Part shown: one piece after another, positions 47,540 to 57,510 of the stretch
How positions within the stretch are numbered: position 1 is the first letter of the stretch
How the letters are laid out: every line of letters starts with the position of its first letter
Origin: Gigaspora rosea
Taxonomy: Eukaryota > Glomeromycota > Glomeromycetes > Diversisporales > Gigasporaceae
Direction: 5' to 3'
NCBI GenBank assembly: GCA_003550325.1
Contig: QKWP01000830.1
Location: 60,808-124,807, forward strand
DNA length: 64,000 nt
Position numbers and translations under genes: made by a program
The notes under the pieces: generated by a model
Database searches by the model: none
What the model was told of the DNA's origin: nothing
The model's input: only the letters and a program-made list of their open reading frames with translations

Positions 47540-47735
47540 TACAGTAGGACCCCGAAGGACTCTGATACAACTTAGATCTGAGTTTGCATAATATCAGCCA
47601 AATAGGCGTATAAAATAGGCCAAAATTTAAAAAATTTACTATATAAAAATGCAATGTTTAATGAATTTCTATGCAAAATTTTCTTTTTTAGTAACCTCTA
47701 AGTTATATCAGAGTCCTTCAGGGTCCTAGTACAGT
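47540..47735. mobile_element. ~195-bp MITE, copy 2, opposite orientation
   Basis: Ends GGACCCCGAAGGACTCTGAT and ATCAGAGTCCTTCAGGGTCC. Interior TTCTATGCAAAATTTTCTTT is the reverse of copy 1. Confidence 0.75.
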
Positions 47736-47744
47736 TCAGAGTAC

Positions 47745-47870
47745 AAAACAAATTCAATCTCTAAATCTTGCTAATTTCAAACTTCAAACAGACTCTAATT
47801 CAATTATAAGATGGTCTAGATCTGGTCCAAAGTTTGCAAAATAGTTTGAGTCTGAATATATATATAACTT
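47745..47870. repeat. diverged relic of the 49949 hAT-type element end
   Basis: AATTTCAAACTTCAAACAGA, CTCTAATTCAATTATAAG and CAAAGTTTGCAAAATAGTTT match, with substitutions, the left end of the element at 49949-51414 (about 50030-50120). Confidence 0.6.
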
Positions 47871-48412
47871 ATATATAGATATATTTGGATACTAAATAAG
47901 TTTACTTAAAGTGAGAAGTAAAAATCAATTAGTAAAATTTAAAAAATCATAGTATTTGTATAATTTTATTAATAAAACAAGGAGCCTATACTTAACATCA
48001 ATAATTGTTTTATAGTTATCCAACTACATATATGTTTCTTAGATTTATAGGTCTTCTGTCTAGCTTTTTCTTATACTAGTAGATTATACAAGTACTACAC
48101 TAAAAGTAAAGACAATGCAGTATATTCTTTATAACTAAAAGTTACTTTAGAAACCTAATAAGAATTCAAACTTGTTTGGTAATATGATTGATATTTACTC
48201 TGCATAAGACACTTGCTGGATAGCTCAAAAAACAAAAAAATTTAAAACTCAAGAGATATAAAAGACACTAAACCTAAAAACCCCTTGTTCCAAAGAAGAA
48301 AGGCAATAGACATAGTAAGAGAAAACAAAACAAAGAAAATGAAGAAGGTTTATAACACAAGGCTCAAAAATAGTGAAACAACAAATATTATATATATAAC
48401 AACACCTATACC
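47871..48412. other. AT-rich stretch
   Basis: No gene was recognised. Confidence 0.4.
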
Positions 48413-48857
48413 AGGACCTGAAATATATATAGATAGGTCAGGTTAATTATAAAATTATCAAAAATAGAAAGACCTGCAAAATCTTTAAAAATAAGCAAAA
48501 AATTACTATAAATAAAAAAGATCTGCATAAAAATACTAAAAATAAGCAAACTAATACCTGACCTATCTATATTATTTCAGGTTCTTTTACACCTACAGAC
48601 CTCCAAGAACATGACTTTACTGACATATCTAACTCATGCACAACAAGTACAATATCATCAAATTGACTAGAGGATTAATTAAAAATATGTAAAAGCAATT
48701 TTACCTACAAAACACCTCTAACACTAATTTCTAACTAATCCTTACTCTAATTTTAATTAAAAATAAAAAACATATAAAGATACCTGGCTTTAATAGTCCC
48801 TATTTTTGGTAATTTTATAATTAATCTGACCTATTTATGTATATTTCAGGGCCCTGC
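48413..48857. mobile_element. ~445-bp MITE with ~60-bp inverted ends
   Basis: CCTGAAATATATATAGATAG, then GTCAGGTTAATTATAAAATT on the left, pairs with AATTTTATAATTAATCTGAC, then CTATTTATGTATATTTCAGG on the right. A further inverted copy of the terminus lies at 48556-48595, suggesting nesting or an internal duplication. Confidence 0.75.
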
Positions 48858-49143
48858 ATATGTAAACAATACAAAACCCTTTATTACTTATTATCAAATA
48901 GTTTGAAACAGGTAACCTATAGCCACAAAATTAGATTATATATTTCTGAACAATAAATATATACATATATATAAAAAAACAAAGACCAAATTTGAAAACT
49001 CAGGCTATTTACTTGTATAGTACTTATTATATCACAAACAGGAAACACATGGACACATACTTTGTAAACTCAATCCATAAGTTCTGTACAATACATTTAT
49101 TTTTAAAAAAATAAGAAATAACCTAAAGGACAGGATGGCAATA
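48858..49143. other. upstream of LINE remnant
   Basis: It may contain decayed LINE 5' coding sequence, but no endonuclease motif was recognised. Confidence 0.3.
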
Positions 49144-49948
49144 TCGGACTGGAACTACTGTAAGATCTAGCTGCAATCAATTATTAGAGCCTGCAAGCCA
49201 CTAACAGCCCTAAAACTTGTATAAAGAAGATTTATAAAAGAATAACAGAATTAAATAACTAAATTGCTAAAAACAAATCTAAATATTATAGTATAGCAGC
49301 TAAATTTAGAATTACAAGAAAAGCTAAGACTATTGACAAAAAATGGCAATTAAGATTGAAAACCAAATGGATCAAAGAAGGTGAGAAGTCTACAAAGTAT
49401 TTTTTCAAATAGTACAAGTCAAAAGTAGCATAGGAGGCAACAACTAAAATCAAAAACCCAGCATTATCAATTTTAAAGGATCAGATAGAAATCTTGTAGT
49501 ATATTAGAGAGTAGTTGAAAATATTATACCAAGCAGAACCAATAGACTTAGAAGTAGTAGAGAATTTAACAAAGAATCTGCTATTGGTGTTCCAACAACA
49601 AAACAATTCAAAAGAAATTACAGATACAATTGACAAATTAACAAACTATAAAGCTCTGGGCTCAGTCAAATTTATGTATAAATTTTACAAGATGTATCAT
49701 GACAAAATTTCTCTAATTCTCAAAACTGTTTTTAATAATGCACTTAATACAGGGACAATTCCAGATTTATAGTAGAAAAGTGTATTACACTAATTTCTAA
49801 AAAATGTAACAATTTTGAAAATATTAGTAACTGGAGACCTATTTTACTAGTGAACTCAGATGCTAAAATATTTATAAAAATCATCACAAACATACTTAAC
49901 TACATTTGCAAAGATATCATAGATAAAAATCAAACAGGGTATATAAAG
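49144..49948 (+). pseudogene. LINE reverse transcriptase, N-terminal part
   Basis: Frames read RITRKAKTIDKKWQLRLKTK, WIKEGEKSTKYFFK, then the open block 49515-49772 (NYKALGSVKFMYKFYKMYHD). CITLISKKCNNFENISNWRP, ILLVNSDAKIFIKII and KNQTGYIK follow. These are the pre-RT linker and the first RT blocks of a non-LTR retrotransposon. Several TAG stops fall where LINE proteins usually have Trp (for example FFK-stop-YKSK, RE-stop-LK). The frame stops abruptly at 49948, where a hAT-type element inserted into the Q-T-G-x-I motif. It continues at 51423. Confidence 0.85.
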
Positions 49949-51414
49949 TAGTGCTCCTAGGTTCGGTTCGGGTCCAGTCCAGTTTGAGTTCAGTCCGGGA
50001 TCGAACCGAACTCGAACTCTAGATTTTTACCAATTTCAAACTTCGAACCGGACTCAAACTCAATTATAAGTTCAGTCCGGGTTCGGTCCGAAGTTTGCAA
50101 ACTAGTTTGAGTCCGGATATGCTCCTATTGAACCAGACCGAATCAAACTTTAAACTTTCTAGTCCGAAGTTTGAAAAGGTCTGAAAGGTTTTTTTGTGGC
50201 TTAACCCTGACAATTGACGAAACCTATGACGAATTGACGAAACCTATGACGAATTGACGAACCTATAATGAATTGACGAAACATATGACGAAACTTGATG
50301 AGTTATTTTCATACAAGATAGAGATAATTACCGCGTTTATAAAAATTTAAAGTGTTTTAATAACCTGTAAAAGGGTCTAATATAGTATCACCAACAAAAG
50401 AATATAACCTAATTAACATTTTAGGCAATTCCATAGGAAAGTAGCAGTCAATAACGATAAGAGCTAAAAAACGATATTTTCACAGAACAGGTGATAATGC
50501 ATAATTCATAGCAGCGATAGAGAATCAATATAGATTGGATAACAATATATATATATTAATATATTCATTACATTCTCGTTATCCATCGTTATTTACGAAT
50601 AACAAATCAAAAAAGGAAATTAAATTTTGTAAATAAACAAAGCGCGTAAAGATAGAAGTTTAGGGTTAAGGTGTTGTTGTTGGAGACTAGAGCTATAGAT
50701 TGGTGCTCATTATATGTAACATTTCGTTCCCGTCATTTTTAATTAGTGCACCAAGGTCGATTTAAACATTGGTTTCAAGTATTTTCGCTTCTCTTCCTTC
50801 TTTCGCACATGTTCGGAATATATGTCGGATTTATCCGGAATCGACGAAAATAAACGCGTGCACAATTTTGACTATTCCGGATCAACCCGACATAAAATTT
50901 ACACGTAACATGCGAAAGAAGAAAAAGAAAAAAGCCAATGAAACCTTATAATGAAATAACATTCTTTTGAAACAATTTAAGGTTTAGTGTATTCAAGATC
51001 ATTATGCTAAGGGTTCCTGAATCGATTTATCAAGGTTTATCAATTGTTAAAGGTTTGTCAAGGTTTCGTCAATTCGTCATATGTTTCGTCAATTCGTCAT
51101 AGATTTCGTCAATTTGTCATAGATTTCGTCAATTCGTCATAGGTTTCGTCAATCGTCGGGGGTTTCGTCAATCGTCAAGGTTTCGTCATGACGAAACCAT
51201 GACGAAACCATTTCGTTATTGCAAAAAACATTTTGTCAGGCATCTTTAATATACTATTCGGACTCCGAACTAGTTTGCAAACTTCGGACCGAACCCGGAC
51301 CGAACTCAAACTTGACTAAAAAGTTTGAAACAAAAAGTTTGAGTCTGGTTCAAAAATCGAACCAGACTCAAACTTGACAAAAGTTCGGTTCGGTCCAGTT
51401 CGGTAGGAGCCCTA
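49949..51414. mobile_element. 1466-bp hAT-type element inserted in the LINE RT
   Basis: The 8-bp TSD ATATAAAG is perfect (49941-49948 and 51415-51422). It starts TAGTGCTCCTAGGTTCGG and ends GTTCGGTAGGAGCCCTA. Both subterminal regions are filled with TTCGGTCCG, AGTTTGAGT and similar words in inverted arrangement. Removing it with one TSD copy restores QTGYIKGRSI, a canonical LINE RT motif. Another element is nested at about 50205-51250. No transposase. Confidence 0.92.
50205..51250. mobile_element. ~1.05-kb element with arrays of GACGAAAC near both ends
   Basis: The left side has four units of about 22 bp (GACGAAACCTATGACGAATT type). The right side has about seven inverted units (TTTCGTCAATTCGTCATA type). 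Termini CCCTGACAATTGACGAA and the inverse of TTTTGTCAGGCATC match the 123-bp MITE at 31520-31642. The middle includes a hairpin (TATGTCGG/CCGACATA, near 50820-50890). Exact ends and TSD are uncertain. Confidence 0.7.
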
Positions 51415-51422
51415 ATATAAAG

Positions 51423-52630
51423 GGTAGATCAATTGTCATTGCTACTTTGGATATCATAAGTACAATAAGAAGTCAAGAAAAACAGCTTGACCAAGCCTGG
51501 CTCTTTTTTTTAGATCAAAAGAAGGTCTTTGATAAAGTGATCCATAATTAACTAATACATGTACTTGAAAAATAGATTTTAGTGTAGTGTTTATAAAGTT
51601 AATTAGAAGTCTTTTCTTACAATTAGTAGCTTAAATAGCATATATGGGCCTACTCTCTATCTCATTTAAAACTACAAAGAAGTTCGACAGGGGAACCCTC
51701 TCTTTTCCCTTTTATATATAATTGCATTTAAGCAACTTTTAAGATTGTTGAAGCAGAAATTAAATGGAGTACCAACAGGCCTCTTGAGCTTTAAGATTAC
51801 TGCTTATGCAGATGACCTAATAGTAGGTATAGATACAACAGAGAATTGGACTACTCTAATAAATCTACTGTCAAAATATAAGGCTATAGTGAATGCAGCA
51901 GTTAATACTGCCAAAAAAGCAGGTTTTGACAAATTAGATAAAAATGGACAATTAGAATTCTAGGATTTCAGATAAACAAAAAAGAACAGCCAAGCAAAAC
52001 ACTATAGAATATAGTTACTATGAAGGTTAAAAATCTAACAAACAACATAAAAAGAAGAGGCCTTTCATTTAAAAGCAGAATTCTGATAGCAAAATCACTC
52101 TTCTTATCTAAGGTCTGGTTTACATTTTATATTCTTTTTCCAAATAGAAAACAATTAAGTAAAATTAATAATATAATGATTACCTAAATAAAAAATAGAT
52201 GAAACCCCTCCCAAGATATGCGATATATTAACAAACACAGAAAAATAATGGATTAAATGCACCTGTATTACCTAGAGGTTAGTAAACCTACAGAGCCAAC
52301 TTATATGATATATATAGCTAATATAATAATTTTGTGTAACAATCAAATAGATTGATAATAAAAAATCTGCGATACTATACAGCAATGATAACCAAGTGCT
52401 GATTTAACATATGTTATTGCTATACTCTATCGCCGCAAGTTGGTAGGTTTATATAGAAATTGCATACATATTGGTACAGGATTCGCAGAGACAAAATTCA
52501 CTTCTTTAAAAATAATTGAAATTATTAAATACAATCTTATTACTAACTCTATATATACTTAACAATTATACTTTATAAAGTAGTTAAAGAGATGCTTTAA
52601 TATATGCATGATATTAAGGTAAAATATCAT
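51423..52630 (+). pseudogene. LINE reverse transcriptase, catalytic part
   Basis: It continues the RT after the hAT-type insertion: RSIVIATLDIISTIRSQEK, then WLFFLDQKKVFDKV (the first Asp block of RT). The open block 51745-51963 (LKQKLNGVPTGLLSFKITAY, then ADDLIVGIDTTENW) contains an intact A-D-D catalytic box. Further decayed coding follows to about 52630 (LVGLYRNCIHIGTGF). Many stops, often TAG. Confidence 0.85.
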
Positions 52631-53585
52631 TAGCAAATTTATAGTGGTGAAAATTTTCGAAAGATCTTGCAAACCTATGAAATTTTTTGGCAAACTGCAA
52701 TATAATTCGAAATATTTTGCAAAAAATGGGTTTGAAATATTTTATTTCGAACTAATACGAAATATTTTTAATTATTCTAGATTTGGGAAACCAAGCTAGA
52801 TCAGTATATCTGTAATCTGGGTTATATCAAGGGCATATTGGACATATTGGACTATATTTGAAATATTTTGAAAAGTTGTATAATGTTACAAAATCAGATT
52901 GGATCTTTATGAATTAGATTTTTTCATTTTGTTTTGTTTTTATTGTTTTTTTTATTTATTTTTTAATTTTTTTTACACTTTACAAAATACTAGTTTTTTG
53001 CAAGAAAACCAACAACTATTTAGCACTTTATAAGAACACTATTTGACTTTGCGCACCAACTCAGACTTCCAATACTTTGCAAGAACACAACTAATTTCTC
53101 CAGCAATTTCTAAATTTTCAAGAACACTTCTTTAAAGAGATGATTTAGTTTGGCACAAGTTTTTGCAAGTTTTTGCAAGTTTTTGCAAAGTTTTGCTTTA
53201 TTCAATTTTTTTTTGACATTTTTTGTTTTTAGTTTTTTTTTTAAATATTTTTTATTAATTTATTTTATTCTGGCACTTTGTGAGAACATTAACTTCTCTA
53301 GCACTTTGCAAAACATACTAGATTTATCTAGCCTATTTTTTAGAAGTATTTAGAAAAAAGAGAGAAACGAAGGTGATAGTTGAAACAAAAGGATAGCTGA
53401 AGCAAAATGATAGTTAAAACAAAGAAGCAAAGATAATAGCTAACTGTGGGGTGTATGAAAATAAGTGAGTAAAGTTAGTAATAGAATTAGATGCGACAAA
53501 GTGTGAAAGTAGTTAAAATAATATGTAATAATGTAAAAATATACTGTAAAAAATATATAATAATTAAAATATAATATATAATAAA

Positions 53586-53815
53586 GGGTTTTAAAATTCA
53601 GTACACTTGCACTGCGGTAGTACTGCAGTGCACCCCTTTCGTGTATCTCAAAATTTTACTAGAGTAACACCTGTTATGTTACTAACAAAAAATGCTTCTC
53701 TAATGATTTCACTAATATTTTAAAACTTTAACCCTAACCCTAACTCTAATTATTGTTTGTATTTGTTACTCTATAGAGTGCACTACAGTACAGGGTGCAC
53801 TAAATTATTAAACTC
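53586..53815. mobile_element. 230-bp MITE with 9-bp TSD in one palindrome arm; contains telomere-like repeat
   Basis: TSD TATAATAAA at 53577-53585 and 53816-53824. Ends GGGTTTTAAAATTCAGTACA and, inverted, GAGTTTAATAATTTAGTGCA. The opposite arm (about 54296-54316) keeps the empty site with one TATAATAAA. It holds AACCCTAACCCTAACTCTAA at 53730-53749. The 9-bp duplication suggests a Mutator-like MITE. Confidence 0.85.
53730..53749. repeat. interstitial telomere-like repeat (CCCTAA)n
   Basis: Two perfect and one degenerate CCCTAA unit inside the MITE. Confidence 0.75.
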
Positions 53816-55255
53816 TATAATAAAATATGTAATATTTATTAAAATATATATTTAATTTAAAAATGTAATATATATAATGTATAATGATAATAAAAATATA
53901 AAATTTTATATTAAATTGTGAAAATTTTAAAAAAGTTTAAAATTTTGCAAATTATTGTGAAATATTCAAAATATCGCAGATTTACACAATAATATGCGAA
54001 ATATTACCTCCTGTAACCCCTGAAGGAGATAATTAAATAGAGGTTTGCATTGTTTTATTTGGTTTATTTCACAATATTTTACAATATAATTTGACCTTTT
54101 AGGGGTCACAGGAGGTAATATTTTGCATATTATCGTGTAAATTTGCAATATTTTGCAATATTTTGCAATAATTTGCGAAAGTTTAAAATTTTTTAAAATT
54201 TTCGCAATTTAAATAAAATTTATATTTTTTATTATCATTATTATACATTATATATATTACATTTTTAAATTAAATATATATTTTAATAAATATTACATAT
54301 TTTATTATATATTATAATATATTTTAATTATTATACATTTTTTTACAGTATCATTTTATATTACTACATATTATTTTAACTACTTTCACACTTTGTCGCA
54401 TCTAATTCAATAAAAAAATAACTCTATATACTTATTTTCACACACTCCACAGTTAGCTATTATCTTTGCTTCTTTGGTTTAACTATTATTTTTGCTTTAG
54501 CACCTTCGTTTCTCTTTTTTTTCTAAACACTTCTAAAAATAGGCTAGAAAAATCTAGTATGTTCTTGCAAAGTGCTAGAGAAGTTAGTGTTTTTACAAAG
54601 TGCCAAAATAAAATAAATTAATAAAGTTTAAAAAAAAAACCCCCAAAAAACAAAAAATGTTAAACAAAAAATAAATAAAGCGAAACTATACAAAAACTTG
54701 TAAAAACTTGTGCCAAACTAAATCATCTCTTTAAAGAAGCATTTTTGAAAATTTAGAAATTGGTGAAGAAATCAGTTGTGTGTTCTTGCAAAGTATCAGA
54801 AGTCTGTGTTGGTGCACAAAATCAAATTGGTGTTCTTGCAAAGCACTAAATAGTTGTTGGTTTTCTTGCAAAAAACTAATTTTTAAAATGTAATAAAAAT
54901 TAAAAAAATAAATAAATAAAAGAAAAACAAAATGAAATCAAAAAACAAAATGAAAAAAGGTCTAATTTATAAAAGAACTAATCTGATCTTGTAATATTAT
55001 ACAAAATTTTAAAATATTTTGAAATATTTCAAAATATTTCAAAAATATAGTCCTTGGTATGAACAGGTTACAGATATACCCATCTAGCTTTGTTTCATAG
55101 GTCTAAAATATTTTAAAAATATTTTGAATTATTTCAAACTAAAGTATTTTTAAAATTACTTCTGAAATATTTCGAAATCTGCAGTTTGCAAGTTCTTTCA
55201 AAAAATTTCACAGATTTGCAAGATCTTTTGAAAGATTTCGCCACTATAAAAAAAT

Positions 55256-55544
55256 AAAATCTTATATTAACTCTAACTAGTTTGGCTTTTGAGTAATTAA
55301 AATAAAGACAGTTTGAAACAGTTTATAGCCTTTAAGTTGTGTGTATGATCTCTTACCTTCATTTTTTTTACCTTATATAAATATATGATTCAGTTTTTTT
55401 TAACAATAAAGGAGCAGCTATAAAAGTTTTTTATGATTAATTATTTACTTTTGCTATTTCAAGTTTTGAAAAAAAAGAAATCCCAGTAGACAGGTTATTT
55501 CTAAAAAATTAACAATCAAGACTTTGACTGATTGAACATGATAT
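55256..55544 (+). pseudogene. LINE coding fragment between two insertions
   Basis: A frame reads NNKGAAIKVFYD-stop-LFTFAISSFEKK, then EIPVDRLFLKN and LIEHDI, ending at 55544. It has the same orientation and style as the flanking LINE pieces, with stops where Trp is plausible. It is therefore the segment between the 2.6-kb palindrome and the 55545 element. Confidence 0.6.
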
Positions 55545-57040
55545 AAGGTAAATAGAGGTATTGTGGCCAGGTTAAAGTTTCTACTAATAAAATTTTTTTA
55601 ATAAGCAAATAGATTTTTGTAAAATTTTTATTATTTGAACTATACTTAATAAAGAATAAATTACTGTAAAAAAATCTTAATATTATATATAGTTTTAGAT
55701 ATAAATAATTAGTACACAGATATAATATAAAACTAAATTCTAGGGGGGTATTGTGGCCAATTATTTGACAGCGAATAATTTTTGATCTACTGGGCCGTTT
55801 TGGATGATTTTACCACCAAAATGACCATCTTGGTAAGACGATTCTAACAAGCATAAAATTGTTAAAATCCAATCACGGGATCCTAAGATCGTTAAAGGTA
55901 AATATGTAAAAATTTTACTAATATAATGTTATAAAATAAGATAAATTTATATCGATCTCAGGACCCTGTAATTAGATTTTGACGATTTTATGCTTGTTAG
56001 AATAGACTCACTGAGACGGTCATTTTGGTGGTAAAATTGTCCAAAACGGGCCAGTGGATCAAAAGTTATTAACTATTAAATATTCTATATATATTTAATA
56101 ATAATTCAAATATGCGCAAAAACCTATATTTTGCATAAATTGTGATCTAGTGATCGGAGTTGGACGAATTTTATACCATTCAATTCGTCTCAATGAGATG
56201 AATCGAATAGTATAAAAATTGTCCAATTCTGATCACTAGATCACAAGATATTTCACTTGGCCACAATACACCTTGGCTTCATGTTCAGACATTCGTTTGA
56301 TTGGCTAATGTAAATCAATTGCCCGGGTAACTACCAGGTAACTTATTTATACACTTTAAAGTACTTTTTGATAATGTAACGTTTCACTAATAAAAAATCA
56401 CCACAAAAGCCACTCCCAAGCTTTAAACGAACGTTAATATTTACCGTGCAAAAGAATCTCAAAAAGATCTTACTTCTTGTAAACTTTACTTAGAAAACAA
56501 AATATATCGCCGTCTATTGGGCGTGTGAAATTATGCAGTAGAGTGAAGGTAACTGGAGACATTTTTCGTATAAACCTATTTTATTACGTTAGATTTAAAT
56601 AAACTTTTATTTACAACTGTTTAATTTGAATAGGTACAGGCTCTTAGTAGTAGAAGCTCCGGGCTTAATGCTTAAATTTGTCCGTTCTTGTAGTGTGTTT
56701 GGATTTGTTAGCCGTTAATTAATAGTTAAATTTTGGTTTATATTCTTGTATAGATTCTTTAATGAGTTTGGGTTTATTAGTAATAAATATCACATTTACC
56801 CACTTTACATGTACCTATCTATTCTCTTTCTCTAAAACTAAATAATAAATTCTTTTGCGTATATTTATTAGTTTGTAAGTTTTGCGAGGTTTTTTTCGTT
56901 TTCTAGTACTGTAGTATAATTAAAAATTATGTATTTTGATTGGTTAATGATCACGGGAAATCACGGGTAGATCTACAAAAATTAAACAATCATACAAATG
57001 TCCGCCCATAACACCCTGGCTACAATACCCCATTTACCTT
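55545..57040. mobile_element. ~1.5-kb TIR element with GGTATTGTGGCCAGG ends
   Basis: Left AAGGTAAATAGAGGTATTGT, then GGCCAGG; right, inverted, AAGGTAAATGGGGTATTGTA, then GCCAGG. The flanks ATGATAT and ATGATTAT may be a 7-8 bp duplication after allowing two extra bases. Contains a nested relative (55744-56273). No transposase recognised. Confidence 0.75.
55744..56273. mobile_element. 530-bp nested element built of two palindromes
   Basis: Ends GGGGTATTGTGGCCAA and TTGGCCACAATACACC. Inside are a long palindrome (GCCGTTTTGGATGATTTTAC near 55796 with GTAAAATTGTCCAAAACGG near 56029) and a second one (TGTGATCTAGTGATCGGAGT near 56143 with TCTGATCACTAGATCACA near 56227). The ends resemble those of the surrounding 55545-57040 element, so related elements nested in each other. 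Confidence 0.8.
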
Positions 57041-57055
57041 GTATGATTATATGAA

Positions 57056-57510
57056 TCTATTATATAAGGAGCAATGGTGTAGATAAACACTATGAGATAA
57101 ACGCTATAGATAAACAAATGAGATAAAAATTAAATTTGATTGGTTCTGATTTAAACTCAGATCATCTGATCATCGTTCTTCAGATCACCTGATCATCGTA
57201 CTTAATTTCTTGCGTACTATTAAGATCAGTTATTTGTACTCATAAAATTGTAATAACATGTAAAACCTAATATAGCAATTCCGTTTTTTCAAACCCTATA
57301 AACTCTCAATACTAATACACTAGTAATACACCACACATATCGTTCATTGAAGGTTCGATAGTGCTATATATCAGTAATAGAGTTAGCATTAAATGTTGCA
57401 TTTGTTTAACTTTAAATATAAGTGATAAAAAACTTCTTCAAACACAATTTAAAATATTTATTTATATTAGTAATCTAATTCCCATAGCAAAGCCACGGGT
57501 TTACAGCTAG
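57056..57510 (+). mobile_element. 455-bp non-autonomous Helitron
   Basis: The 5' end TCTATTATATAAGGAGC is preceded by A. The 3' end has a hairpin-like CCCATAGCAAAGCCACGGG, then TTTACAGCTAG, followed by T. This is the Helitron layout (insertion between A and T, 5' TC, 3' hairpin plus CTAG) with no TSD. The LINE coding sequence appears to resume directly after it. No Rep/helicase is encoded. Confidence 0.75.

Larger units (their letters stand above)
52631..55255. mobile_element. 2.6-kb palindromic foldback element
   Basis: It starts TATAGTGGTGAAA and ends TTTCGCCACTATA. The arms of about 1.2-1.3 kb are inverted copies over their whole length: for example TAAAGAGATGATTTAGTTTG near 53133 with CAAACTAAATCATCTCTTTA near 54716, and CGACAAAGTGTGAAAGTAGT near 53492 with ACTTTCACACTTTGTCGC near 54388. 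The centre lies near 54030-54090, where CCTCCTGTAACCCCT and AGGGGTCACAGGAGG flank a short spacer. Subterminal ATTTCGAAATATTT words repeat. No coding. It interrupts the LINE, which resumes near 55256. The left arm alone carries a MITE (53586-53815). Confidence 0.85.
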
